From Nocardia blacklockiae (GTDB taxonomy: Bacteria > Actinomycetota > Actinomycetes > Mycobacteriales > Mycobacteriaceae): DNA of 64,000 nucleotides. The position numbers and the translations under genes were made by a program. Numbering within the stretch: position 1 is the first letter of the stretch; every line of letters begins with the position of its first letter. Positions 50,106-58,209 of this stretch are shown here, in pieces. The stretch is taken from the NCBI RefSeq assembly GCF_015477355.1, contig NZ_JADLRJ010000010.1, positions 124,001 to 188,000 of the forward strand. The letters run 5' to 3'. Under the pieces are notes generated by a model. It had not been told where the DNA came from, did no database searches, and saw only the letters and a program-made list of their open reading frames with translations.

Positions 50106-50190
50106 GAATGTGACGGTAGACCGGAACCACCCGGTGCAGCGGGAGGCGCGCCGGATCGCGCCTGTCGCGGGGCGCATACGATAGCCCGTG

Positions 50191-51258
50191 ATGAGCACTC
50201 CAACTCGCCGCCGGTTGTCCGAAGCGCCTTTCCTCGCGGCCGCCACCGGCGGTGCGCCGAGCCGGCGTCCCGTCTGGTTCATGCGGCAGGCCGGGCGGTC
50301 GCTGCCCGAATACCGGGAGGTGCGGGCCGGCGTCGGGATGCTCGAGTCGTGCTTCGACCCCGAACTGCTGTGCGAGATCACGTTGCAGCCGATCCGGCGG
50401 CACCGGGTGGACGCGGCGATCCTGTTCTCCGACATCGTCGTTCCGCTCAAGGCGGCCGGGATCGACCTCGACATCGCGCCCGGTGTGGGCCCGGTGATCG
50501 CGCACCCGGTGCGCACCACCGACGACGTGCGCGCGCTGCCCCGGCTGCGCCGCGAGGAGGTGGGCGCGGTGGCCGAGGGGGTGCGGCTGCTGCTGGACGA
50601 ACTCGGCGACACCCCGCTCATCGGATTCGCCGGTGCCCCTTTCACTCTCGCCTCTTATCTCGTGGAGGGCGGGCCGAGCAAGCAGCACGAGCACACCAAG
50701 GCGATGATGCTCGCCGATCCCGAGACCTGGCACACGCTGCTCGGCGTGCTCACCGACATCACCATCGAATTCCTGCGGGCACAGCTGAGCGCGGGCGTGG
50801 ACGCGGTGCAGCTGTTCGACTCCTGGGCCGGTGCGCTCTCGCTGGCGCAGTACCGCGAATTCGTGCTGCCGCACTCGGAGCGGGTGTTCGCCGAGTTGGC
50901 GACGGCGGGCGTGCCGCGCATCCACTTCGGGGTGGGCACCGGTGAGCTACTGGGCGCGATGGGCGAGGCGGGCGCCGACGTGGTCGGCGTCGACTGGCGG
51001 GTGCCGCTGACCGACGCGGTGCGCCGGGTCGGCGCCGGAAAGGCGTTGCAGGGCAACCTCGATCCGGCCGTGCTGTTCGCCGGGCCCGCCGTGATCGAGC
51101 GCGAGGTGCGCCGCATCGCCCGCGAGGCCGACGAGGCCATCGCGATGGGCGCGGCGGGCCACATCTTCAACCTCGGCCACGGCGTGCTGCCGGACACTGA
51201 CCCGGGCGCGATCACCGCCACGGTCGAGCTGATCCACAGCCTGCCCACGCCGCTGTAG
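50191..51258 (+). CDS. hemE: Uroporphyrinogen decarboxylase
   Basis: A 355-residue UroD that removes four carboxylates from uroporphyrinogen III to give coproporphyrinogen III. The signature '[16 protein letters not shown]' (residues 27-42, Arg32 and Arg36 substrate contacts) and '[17 protein letters not shown]' (about 148-164) are clear, with '[16 protein letters not shown]' and 'GNLDPAVLF' as in the family. It is the first gene of the heme run hemE - hemY/cgoX - hemQ. ATG 50191 is used; the GTG at 50188 abuts it. It is divergent from the DUF3000 gene (85 bases). Confidence 0.94.
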   Translation: MSTPTRRRLSEAPFLAAATGGAPSRRPVWFMRQAGRSLPEYREVRAGVGMLESCFDPELLCEITLQPIRRHRVDAAILFSDIVVPLKAAGIDLDIAPGVGPVIAHPVRTTDDVRALPRLRREEVGAVAEGVRLLLDELGDTPLIGFAGAPFTLASYLVEGGPSKQHEHTKAMMLADPETWHTLLGVLTDITIEFLRAQLSAGVDAVQLFDSWAGALSLAQYREFVLPHSERVFAELATAGVPRIHFGVGTGELLGAMGEAGADVVGVDWRVPLTDAVRRVGAGKALQGNLDPAVLFAGPAVIEREVRRIAREADEAIAMGAAGHIFNLGHGVLPDTDPGAITATVELIHSLPTPL

Positions 51259-51370
51259 GCGTACCGGGCGAGTACGTTGCAGGTCACGGAATGCCGTGGC
51301 GGCGCGCGAGCACCAGGCGCGTAGCGGCGACCACAGTGTGCGGTGAGTGCGAGCGGGCGAGGAGTGATCG

Positions 51371-52717
51371 ATGCGGGTCGCGGTGGTGGGCGCGGGCATC
51401 AGCGGGCTGGTGGCCGCGTACCGGCTGCGCGCGGCGCTGGGGCCGGAGCTCGAGCTGGTGCTGGTGGAGCGCTCCGAGCGGATCGGCGGCATCCTCCGCA
51501 CCGAGGACCTCGCGGGTGACCCGGTGGATCTCGGCGCGGAGGCGTTCGTGGGGCGCAGGCCCGAAATCCCCGCTCTGCTTTCGGAATTGGGGCTGTCCGA
51601 CCAGCTGGTGTATCCGGCGGGGCGGCGGCCGCTGATCTGGTCGGGCGGTCGGACGCATCCGCTGCCCGAACGCACGCTGATGGGCATTCCCGCCGACGCC
51701 GAGGCGATGGCCGGGCTGGTGGACGAGGCGACGCTGCGCCGGATCGCCGACGAGCCCCGCCGCCCGCTCGACTGGGTGCGTGGCGGCGATATCGCGGTCG
51801 GCGAACTGGTGGGCGACCGCTTCGGCGAGCAGGTGGTGCGCCGCAGTCTCGATCCGCTGCTCGGGGGAGTGTATGCGGGACTGGCACATTCGATCGGCGT
51901 GCGGGCGGCGCTGCCCACCCTGGCCGCGGCGCTCGACAAGGGTGCGCCCAGTCTCTCGCAGGCGGTCTCCGACGCCTTGCCGCCGCCGTCGACCACGCCG
52001 GTCTTCGGAGGTCTGCGGGACGGATACCGGGTACTGCTGAAGGCGCTGTTCGATGCGGCCGCGCCCCGGTTCGACACCGGCACCGTGCCTACGAGTCTTA
52101 CGCGCTCCTCGACTGGTTGGCGGCTGGATCCGCTGGGGGAGGTGGACGCGGTCGTCCTGGCGACGCCCGCGCCGAGCACCGCCACGCTGCTGCGCGGAGT
52201 GGCGCCGGACGCGGCGGACGCGGTGGCCGGTATCGAGTTGTCCTCCTCCGCCGTGGTCGCAATGGCGCTGCCCGCCGACACCCCGCTGCCGGACAACTCC
52301 GGCATTCTCGTCGCCACCGGGGAACCCTTGCGCGCCAAAGCCTTCACCCTGTCCAGCCGCAAGTGGCCACATCTGGCGCATCGCGACGTGGCACTTGTCC
52401 GCGCCTCCTTCGGCCGCTTCGGCGACGACTCGTTACTGTCCTGGTCCGACGACGACCTCATCGCCGCCGCCGCACAAGACCTGTCGACCGTGACCGGCCT
52501 CGCTCTTTCCCCGCTCACCGCCAGAGTCCAGCGCTGGAGCGGCGGCCTCCCGCAATACGCCCCCGGCCACACCGACCGCATCGCCGCCCTCGAAGCCGCC
52601 GTCGCCGACCTCCCCGGCCTGGCCTTGGCAGGTGCGTACCTGCACGGCGTCGGCGTCCCGGCCTGCGCCGCCTCGGGAACCGCCGCCGCGGAACGCGTAC
52701 TGGCACACCTCGGCTGA
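51371..52717 (+). CDS. hemY: Coproporphyrinogen III oxidase (HemY/CgoX type)
   Basis: A 448-residue FAD enzyme. The dinucleotide-binding N terminus is 'VVGAGISGLVAAYRLRAAL' (about 4-22). The family segment '[48 protein letters not shown]' is split here. The C terminus 'GLALAGAYLHGVGVPACAASGTAAAERVL' closes the FAD site. It matches Rv2677c, formerly called protoporphyrinogen oxidase (hemY). In the coproporphyrin-dependent pathway of Actinobacteria, which the nearby HemQ proves here, it oxidises coproporphyrinogen III to coproporphyrin III. Followed by a 553-base gap before hemQ. Confidence 0.92.
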   Translation: MRVAVVGAGISGLVAAYRLRAALGPELELVLVERSERIGGILRTEDLAGDPVDLGAEAFVGRRPEIPALLSELGLSDQLVYPAGRRPLIWSGGRTHPLPERTLMGIPADAEAMAGLVDEATLRRIADEPRRPLDWVRGGDIAVGELVGDRFGEQVVRRSLDPLLGGVYAGLAHSIGVRAALPTLAAALDKGAPSLSQAVSDALPPPSTTPVFGGLRDGYRVLLKALFDAAAPRFDTGTVPTSLTRSSTGWRLDPLGEVDAVVLATPAPSTATLLRGVAPDAADAVAGIELSSSAVVAMALPADTPLPDNSGILVATGEPLRAKAFTLSSRKWPHLAHRDVALVRASFGRFGDDSLLSWSDDDLIAAAAQDLSTVTGLALSPLTARVQRWSGGLPQYAPGHTDRIAALEAAVADLPGLALAGAYLHGVGVPACAASGTAAAERVLAHLG

Positions 52718-53270
52718 CGCGCCGCACGCCGAGTGTCGGCGTGAACTGCCGTATCGCATAGCGGCGGCACTTCATTGGGCTCATGGCGCTGTTGCCGGTT
52801 CGGAATCGAGCGCGTCCAGCCGGAGTGCCTTCGCGATACGTGGCGGTCACCGGGATCGGAGGCGTGCTCGGCGTTGAGTTCGCGGCGATCTCGCAGGTTC
52901 GGGGTCGAATACAGCCAACCGGGGTGCGGCCGCCGCGTGAGGTGGCTGGCGGGAGCGGAGGCGTACTCGGCGGAATCGGGCGGCGTCGAGCCTGTGGATC
53001 CCGAGTTCGCCGAGCGGGTGTGGCCGGTGTCGTGACGGTGGTGTCGGCGAAGCTCGGGACGGGTGTGGCAGCGGTTCGGGCCGGTGGGGTCGGGTGGGGT
53101 TGCGCAGGTGGTCGATGGCATGTCGGCAGCGTGGCAGCGAGCACCGACAAGTGGAGTTTCCCGCACCCTTTGCCTTGGCGCGCACGGTGTTTCGGCGGTG
53201 TGGCGGGGTGCGGGAACATGCACGGGGTGCGGCGGTGCGGGGGTGCGGCGAGCAGTGGCAGGATGGGGAC
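52718..53270. repeat. Gap between hemY and hemQ with a diverged 99-bp direct repeat
   Basis: The 553-base gap has no supported gene. GGTTCGG begins two blocks at 52797 and 52896, 99 bases apart. They share 'GGAGGCGT-CTCGGCG' and 'CCA-CCGG-GTGC' and continue in parallel for most of their length with many substitutions. On the minus strand the blocks are open in one frame, as 33-residue repeats ending 'RREL N'-like. Further diverged blocks may flank them. Either an old duplication or part of a decayed repeat-containing gene. Confidence 0.5.
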
Positions 53271-53966
53271 ATGGCGCGACTCGATTACCAGGCCCTCAAC
53301 TCGACCATCCGGTACCTGATGTTCTCGGTGTTCCAGGTGCAGCCCGGGGTGCTGGGCGAGGATCGGGAGGCGGCGATCAAGGAGGCGAAGGCGTTCTTCG
53401 ACTCGCTGGAAGATCGCGGCGTGGTCGTGCGCGGCATCTACGACGTCGCGGGCATGCGGGCCGACGCCGATTTCATGATCTGGACCCATGCCGAGCGGAT
53501 CGAGGAGTTGCAGGCCGCCTACGCCGACTTCCGCCGCACCACCGAACTGGGCCGGGCCAGCGCCCCCGTGTGGAGCAACGCCGCACTGCACCGGCCCGCC
53601 GAGTTCAACAAGAGCCACATCCCGGCGTTCCTCGCCGGTGAGGAGCCGGGCAACTACATCTGCGTCTACCCGTTCGTCCGCTCGTACGACTGGTACCTGC
53701 TGCCCGACGAGGAACGCCGCAAGATGCTGGCCGACCACGGCAAGCAGGCGCGCGGCTACCCCGACGTGCGCGCCAACACGGTGTCGTCGTTCGCGCTCGG
53801 CGACTACGAGTGGATCCTCGCCTTCGAGGCCCCCGAACTGCACCGCATCGTCGACCTGATGCGCGACCTGCGCGCCACCGAGGCCCGCCGGCACGTGCGC
53901 GAGGAGATCCCGTTCTTCACCGGCCCGCGCGTCGACGTCGAGAAACTGATCACCGCGCTGCCCTGA
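53271..53966 (+). CDS. hemQ: Coproheme decarboxylase
   Basis: A 231-residue HemQ/ChdC of the chlorite-dismutase fold, ortholog of Rv2676c. It removes two carboxyls from coproheme to make heme b, using H2O2. The catalytic Tyr is Tyr133 in '[14 protein letters not shown]', the proximal heme ligand is His156 in '[12 protein letters not shown]', and His116 in 'FNKSHIPAF' is the probable distal base of actinobacterial enzymes. Its presence shows that the coproporphyrin-dependent pathway is used. The ATG at 53271 follows GGATGGGG. The upstream frame (from 53094) is not conserved and is left out. Confidence 0.95.
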   Translation: MARLDYQALNSTIRYLMFSVFQVQPGVLGEDREAAIKEAKAFFDSLEDRGVVVRGIYDVAGMRADADFMIWTHAERIEELQAAYADFRRTTELGRASAPVWSNAALHRPAEFNKSHIPAFLAGEEPGNYICVYPFVRSYDWYLLPDEERRKMLADHGKQARGYPDVRANTVSSFALGDYEWILAFEAPELHRIVDLMRDLRATEARRHVREEIPFFTGPRVDVEKLITALP

Positions 53967-54022
53967 GGCCCGCACCCCCGGATTTTCGGGTCATGCGGAG
54001 GCGGGGACTCCGGTCGTAAGGT

Positions 54023-54478
54023 TCATCCGTCCGCTTCGCGCGGTGCGTCGTCCGAGGGGTGCAGGCGCAACGCGATGGAGTTGATGCAGTACCGCTTGTC
54101 GGTCGGGGTCGGGTAGCCCTCCCCTTCGAAGACGTGTCCGAGGTGGCTGTGGCAGTTGGCGCACAGCACCTCGACGCGCCGCATTCCCAGCGAGTTGTCC
54201 TCGCGCAGCAGCACCGCGTCGGAGTCGGCGGGATCGAAGAACGAGGGCCAGCCGCAGTGCGAGTGGAATTTCTCGGCGCTGCGGAACAATTCCGCCCCGC
54301 ACGCCCGGCAGGAGTACACGCCGACGGTCTCGGTGTCGGTGTACTCGCCGGTGAACGCGCGCTCGGTGCCCGCCTCGCGCAGCACCGCGAACTCCTCGGG
54401 GCTCAGCCTGGTCCGCCACTCCTGCGGCGAGAGCTGGATCTTGGGCGCCGGCAGTGAGGTATCGGAGTCGGAACTCAT
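54023..54478 (-). CDS. msrB: Peptide-methionine (R)-S-oxide reductase
   Basis: A 151-residue MsrB that reduces the R-epimer of methionine sulfoxide in proteins with thioredoxin. The zinc-binding Cys are 57, 60, 106 and 109 ('YSCRACGAELF' and 'LCANCHSHLGHVF'). The catalytic Cys is 131 in 'KRYCINSIALRL', and Cys75 in 'HSHCGWPSF' could be the resolving residue. It corresponds to Rv2674. ATG 54478 is used; the frame is open two codons further. In M. tuberculosis the next gene is aftC; here a regulator island lies between. Confidence 0.93.
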   Translation of the reverse strand: MSSDSDTSLPAPKIQLSPQEWRTRLSPEEFAVLREAGTERAFTGEYTDTETVGVYSCRACGAELFRSAEKFHSHCGWPSFFDPADSDAVLLREDNSLGMRRVEVLCANCHSHLGHVFEGEGYPTPTDKRYCINSIALRLHPSDDAPREADG

Positions 54479-54586
54479 GCACACAGTCTAATGGCTGCCG
54501 CTGCCGCCGCTGGTGGCCGAGCGCGAGCTGTTCACCGCCCCGGTCAGGCCGTGTAGATCGCTCTGCGCAGACATCCGGAATCGAAA

Positions 54587-54614
54587 ATAGGCCCGGGATG
54601 TCCGCCGGGCCTAT
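54587..54614. terminator. Rho-independent terminator of the DUF397/XRE operon
   Basis: ATAGGCCCGG (54587-54596) pairs with CCGGGCCTAT (54605-54614) over an 8-base loop. On the minus strand it lies about 20 bases past the DUF397 stop codon, and the AAAA before it on the plus strand becomes TTTT after the stem in that direction. It insulates the operon from msrB downstream. Confidence 0.75.
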
Positions 54615-54633
54615 CTTCATCCACTTCGGGAAT

Positions 54634-54840
54634 TTACGCCCGGTCGAATTCTCCGTTTTTCACGCCGCCCGTGAACGCGTCCCATTCGCTCGGGGTGAAG
54701 ACGAGCGCGGGGCCGGTCGGGTTCTTGGAGTCGCGAACGCCGACCATGCCCGCGTCGAGGTGGGCCACCTCCACACAATCACTGCCGCCCGCACTTCGGC
54801 TGGACTTGAACCATTTCGCCCTGGTGAGGTCTACGTTCAC
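54634..54840 (-). CDS. DUF397-family small protein
   Basis: A 68-residue DUF397 protein. The family pattern is clear: 'KWFKSSRSAGGSDCVEVA' at about 9-26, 'VGVRDSKNPTGPALVFTPSEWDAFTGGV' (split) at about 33-60. DUF397 genes in Actinobacteria almost always follow an XRE-DUF5753 gene, and the pair resembles the WhiJ/AbaA-like regulator sets. The GTG start overlaps the XRE stop by GTGA, so the two are coupled. The DUF397 product is thought to modulate the XRE protein. Confidence 0.9.
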   Translation of the reverse strand: MNVDLTRAKWFKSSRSAGGSDCVEVAHLDAGMVGVRDSKNPTGPALVFTPSEWDAFTGGVKNGEFDRA

Positions 54841-55736
54841 TGCACATACTCCTTGGCTATCTGCCGTAGCAGATGCTTGCTGTCGGCCTCCCTCAACGCT
54901 ACTCCGTGGATCGTGTTGAACGCCTTGCGATATCTCCGCACGCTGTCCGTTCGCTCCAGATACATGTCGCCGGTGTAGCTTTCGATAAAGACCACGGGCG
55001 GTTCATGGAGGTAGCCCTTGCCGTCCACCCCGAAGTCCAGCAGGGTGAAGGGCCCGGTAGCGACACCGAGCGGGAAGCCCGCGGAGTTGGGAAGTATCCG
55101 CACCCGTACGTTCGCGGGCATGTCGGCAAGGTGCCGGAGCTGCTTGGCCATGACATGCGGCCCGCCGACGACCCGGCGCAGGACGCCCTCGTCCACCACC
55201 AGATCGACCGACAGGGGAGACACCTTGCGCATGATGAGATGCTGTCGTTCCCGCCGAACCCGCACGCGCCGTTCGAGTTCGGTGACGGTGTCCTCGGGGA
55301 AGTAGAGCGCATCGAGCGCTCGCGCGTAGTCCGGTGTCTGGAACAGGCCGGAGATCATGTCCGGCCGGTAGATGCGCAGTTCCTCGGCCGCCGCCTCGAG
55401 ACCCATGTACAGATTGAAGGTCTCCTTGATGATGTCCCCGTACTGATGCCACCAATTGGGCTCTTTCCCTTGCGCCGCAAGCGCTTTCAGCGCCGAGAGC
55501 ATGCCGCGGTGCTCATACAGCTCGCACAGCGCCGCCAGGTGTTCGTCGTGGATCACCGAGGCCGCGCCGGTTTCGAGGCGCTGTAGCGTGCCGTCACCGA
55601 CGCCGATCGCCTTGGCCGCGTTGCGGATCGACATGCCGTAGGCCTGCCGCATGTCGCGCAGGTAGCGGCCCAGTTGCCTGCGGGGCACGCCGGTGGTGGG
55701 TTCCGCATTGGCCGGTCGGCCCTTGGTCCCGCTCAT
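54837..55736 (-). CDS. XRE regulator with DUF5753 domain
   Basis: A 299-residue protein. The N-terminal HTH ('LGRYLRDMRQAYGMSIRNAAKAIGVGDGTLQRLETGAASV', split; about 20-60) is followed by the DUF5753 domain with the typical 'YRPDMISGLFQTPDYARAL' and 'RRERQHLIMRK'. Further marks are 'GFPLGVATGPFTLLDF' and 'VVFIESYTGDMYLE'. Such WhiJ-like regulators control development or antibiotic genes in actinomycetes. Four repeats of GTGGATCAC at 23-base intervals upstream (55757-55834) are its likely operator. The DUF397 gene is coupled downstream. The divergent gene encodes a resolvase-fold protein. Confidence 0.9.
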   Translation of the reverse strand: MSGTKGRPANAEPTTGVPRRQLGRYLRDMRQAYGMSIRNAAKAIGVGDGTLQRLETGAASVIHDEHLAALCELYEHRGMLSALKALAAQGKEPNWWHQYGDIIKETFNLYMGLEAAAEELRIYRPDMISGLFQTPDYARALDALYFPEDTVTELERRVRVRRERQHLIMRKVSPLSVDLVVDEGVLRRVVGGPHVMAKQLRHLADMPANVRVRILPNSAGFPLGVATGPFTLLDFGVDGKGYLHEPPVVFIESYTGDMYLERTDSVRRYRKAFNTIHGVALREADSKHLLRQIAKEYVQ

Positions 55737-55756
55737 CTGTGGTTCCTCCGTCGGTC

Positions 55757-55834
55757 GTGGATCACGTATGGCCCTACTCGTGGATCACGGGTACCGAATT
55801 CTGTGGATCACCGGGCTCGCATTTTTTGGATCAT
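55757..55834. promoter_or_regulatory. Four direct repeats at 23-bp period upstream of the XRE gene
   Basis: GTGGATCAC occurs at 55757-55765, 55780-55788 and 55803-55811, and TTGGATCAT at 55826-55834. Starts are exactly 23 bases apart each time. The first copy lies 20 bases upstream of the XRE ATG on the minus strand. Each copy is close to a palindrome (GTGGATCAC against GTGATCCAC on the other strand). Fits an array of binding sites for the XRE regulator, spaced about two helical turns. Confidence 0.75.
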
Positions 55835-56079
55835 CCACTGGGACAACAGAGAAATTGGCATGAATGACTAATCGGATGATCCAGATGAGTTCCGCGTGTG
55901 CTTCGATCCCCGTTGTGTACCCGGTAGCGCGGCTGACGTTCTCTCCCCGTCCGGCGCTGCGAGCCGGGTACACCCTACATCCGGCATCGAAGCCCAGGGG
56001 GTCGTTTCGTGATCAGAGCCAAAGGCGCACTGTCGCAGGGTGTTCCGGGCAGGACGCCGGACGCTTTCGAGGAGGAGCT

Positions 56080-56664
56080 GTGAGCTGGGCGGAAGTGCTG
56101 AAAAGCCCGGTGGCGATCGGTTATCTGAACAAAGACGTTTCCGGATTTCGGCAGTCGGCCGACGAGGAGAGAATACGTTCGCACGCAAGGCGTTCGGGAT
56201 ACAACCTCGTGAAAACCGTCGTTTTCAGCAGCCGGACCGACCGGCCGATGCGGCGGTTGGTCACCGTGGTCGAGCGACTCGGGGTCGAGGCGGTTTTCGT
56301 TCCCGATCTCCGTCATCTCGACGGTTCGGGCATTCCTCGCATACTGCGCGAGATCGCCACCGTCATCACGGTGGATCCGGACCGGGCGTATCACCGATCG
56401 CGTCGAAAGCAGTGTCCGGACATTCGACGAAATCCGAGTAGATCCGTGGACGCGGGCCGGGTGAACGACAGGCAGCTGCGGCCCGTGACCGACCCGGTGA
56501 CTCGGCGGGTCCAGGAACTCGCCGCGCGGGCCGGACGGGCAGGCTATCGGCTGGTGCGCGGCTGGGCTGCGCCGTATGCGTGGCAGTTGCTCGACGCCGA
56601 GGACGACGAGCCGATCCACACGGCCGCCACGCTGGACCTCATCGAGCGGATCCTCGATGAGTGA
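56080..56664 (+). CDS. Resolvase-fold protein beside the XRE/DUF397 operon
   Basis: A 194-residue protein. The N-terminal 100 residues have the serine-recombinase fold pattern: 'VAIGYLNKDVSGF' (strand 1, where the catalytic Arg and Ser positions read Asn and Asp), 'RRSGYNLVKTVVFS', and 'VEAVFVPDLRHLDGSGIPRI' for the 'vvvpdLdRLsR' segment. The middle is basic (about 108-140), and the C-terminal 50 residues form a helix-rich tail. The catalytic Ser is apparently missing. GTG 56080 has GGAGGAG 3-9 bases upstream. It is divergent from the XRE gene and shares the control region with the 23-bp repeats. Compare the protein at 824-1156. Confidence 0.65.
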   Translation: MSWAEVLKSPVAIGYLNKDVSGFRQSADEERIRSHARRSGYNLVKTVVFSSRTDRPMRRLVTVVERLGVEAVFVPDLRHLDGSGIPRILREIATVITVDPDRAYHRSRRKQCPDIRRNPSRSVDAGRVNDRQLRPVTDPVTRRVQELAARAGRAGYRLVRGWAAPYAWQLLDAEDDEPIHTAATLDLIERILDE

Positions 56665-56684
56665 GCCAGCGCCGCGACCGAGGA

Positions 56685-56792
56685 CAGGTGAATGCGCTCG
56701 CTTGCGATCGCGTGCGGCGACAGGTGAGTGCGCTCGCCCGCGATTGCGTGCGGGGTCAGGTGAGTGCGCTCGCTTGCGATTGGGTGCGGGGT
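56685..56792. repeat. 36-bp tandem repeat at the 3' end of aftC
   Basis: CAGGTGA starts three copies at 56685, 56721 and 56757, exactly 36 bases apart, with few differences (for instance CAGGTGAATGCGCTCGCTTG against CAGGTGAGTGCGCTCGCCCG). The third copy overlaps the aftC stop codon (TCA 56756-56758 on the plus strand) and encodes the last residues of AftC. The other two lie downstream of that stop, towards the resolvase-fold gene. Confidence 0.85.
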
Positions 56793-58123
56793 TCGGCCCG
56801 GTCCTCGTCGTCGCCGAGCGTCTCGGAAACGGTGTTGCCGTTGTGGTGTTCGCCCGGCGTCGCCGTCGAGTCGGCAGTGGTCTGCGGTGTGTGCTCGGGC
56901 AGCAGGAACACCGGATCGATCCCGGAGTTCAGCCGTCCGTCCCGGCGTGCCGCGAGGTAGCGGTCGCCGAGCACGCAGAACACCACGAGCAGCAGCAGGC
57001 TCCAGCCGAGGGTGACGCGCAGGTACTCCAGGGTGCGGCCGGAACTCTGCCAGTGGTCGAGCAGCCACTTGTCGTAGGTCATGAAACCGAAGATCGCCAG
57101 CCAGGCGGGCCAGTTGCGCAGCACCGAGTTGCGCAGCACCACCGTCATCAGGAACGGGAACAGCAGCATCGAGTAGTACTGCTGGCCCAGCGAGGTGACC
57201 ACGAACTCCGCGGTCAGCAGCACGCCCGCGGCGGTGCAGATGAAGAACAGCTCGTCGTGCAGGTAGTAGCGGTACAGCAGCCACAGCGAGGCCAGCACCA
57301 CCAGGCCGAGCGCGATGCGGATGGTCCAGGTCAGCCAGGAGTCCAGGCCCCAGTAGGCGGCGCTGCCGGGGATGGAGCTGTTGAAGTAGTCGCGCGCCTT
57401 CAGCGAGTAGGGCAGTGTCCGGTGCACATAGTCCATCGGGTCCTTGATCAGCGGCCACGCGATCGCCATCAGCGCGACCGGCACGCCCAGACCAGTGATG
57501 AACACCCGCCACTGCCGGCGCGCCAGCGGAATCAGCAGCAGCGGCGCGAGCGTCGGCTTCACCGCGATCGTCAGACCCATCACGAGCCCGGCCCACAGCT
57601 CGCGCCGGTTCAGCAGCAGGTGGATGAAGACCACCTCGGCCAGCAGGATGCAGCCGTTGACATTGCCGAAACCCAGTGTGTTGATGACGGTTTCGGAGGC
57701 GAACATCAGCAGCAGCGTCAGCGGCGCCGCGTAGGAGCGCACGCTGAGCTTGAACAGCTTCAGCAGCAGGTACCAGGCCAGCACGATCGCCACCGCGTTC
57801 AGCGCGACGAACAGCCACTTCGACTTCTCCGGGTCGATCACCGCGAGCGGCGCGACCAGCAGCGTCCCGCTCGGCGGGTACAGGTAGTGCGGGTCGACCA
57901 TGTCGAAGTTCTCGCCGTAGATCGGCTGGCGGTTGAGGAACGCCAGCGACGCCTTGTAGACCGGCGCGAAATCGTCGGTGATGTTGAAGTTGGTGCCCTT
58001 GACGAAGACCTGATGCAACACGGTCATGACCGCGAACGGCCACAGTGCGAAGTTCAGGACATCGGTGGTGGTCCGAGCAGTGCGAGGCTCGAGCTGACGA
58101 AGGAACACTGGGGCACGGTACAC
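56756..58123 (-). CDS. aftC: Alpha-(1->3)-arabinofuranosyltransferase AftC
   Basis: A 455-residue GT87/GT-C membrane enzyme that puts the alpha-1,3 branches into arabinan of arabinogalactan and lipoarabinomannan, using decaprenyl-phosphoryl arabinose. Segments line up with Rv2673: 'NITDDFAPVYKASLAFLNRQ' (conserved acidic pair), 'VDPHYLYPPSGTLLVAPLA', 'GFGNVNGCILLAEVVF', 'LTIAVKPTLAPLLLIPL' and 'RDYFNSSIPGSAAYWGLDSWL'. Ten or more membrane helices are seen. The GTG at 58123 is used (58108 also possible). The C-terminal 60 residues are hydrophilic, and the end runs into a tandem repeat. It marks the organism as having a mycobacterial-type envelope. Confidence 0.9.
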   Translation of the reverse strand: MYRAPVFLRQLEPRTARTTTDVLNFALWPFAVMTVLHQVFVKGTNFNITDDFAPVYKASLAFLNRQPIYGENFDMVDPHYLYPPSGTLLVAPLAVIDPEKSKWLFVALNAVAIVLAWYLLLKLFKLSVRSYAAPLTLLLMFASETVINTLGFGNVNGCILLAEVVFIHLLLNRRELWAGLVMGLTIAVKPTLAPLLLIPLARRQWRVFITGLGVPVALMAIAWPLIKDPMDYVHRTLPYSLKARDYFNSSIPGSAAYWGLDSWLTWTIRIALGLVVLASLWLLYRYYLHDELFFICTAAGVLLTAEFVVTSLGQQYYSMLLFPFLMTVVLRNSVLRNWPAWLAIFGFMTYDKWLLDHWQSSGRTLEYLRVTLGWSLLLLVVFCVLGDRYLAARRDGRLNSGIDPVFLLPEHTPQTTADSTATPGEHHNGNTVSETLGDDEDRAEPRTQSQASALT

Positions 58124-58209
58124 CGGAAAGCCGGGAACGGTTGCTCGGACCCGGCGTTCGGCGCGCGTTCGTGTCGCGGATCGGGGTCGCCGCCGCGGCC
58201 GATAGGGGG

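Noticed and set aside
50947-53223. Long minus-strand frame of 758 codons
   Set aside because: Antisense of hemE and hemY with the repeat gap; no start or domain supports it.
55757-55834. Plasmid-type replication origin iterons
   Set aside because: The repeats lie directly upstream of an XRE gene in a chromosomal context, with no replication initiator gene.
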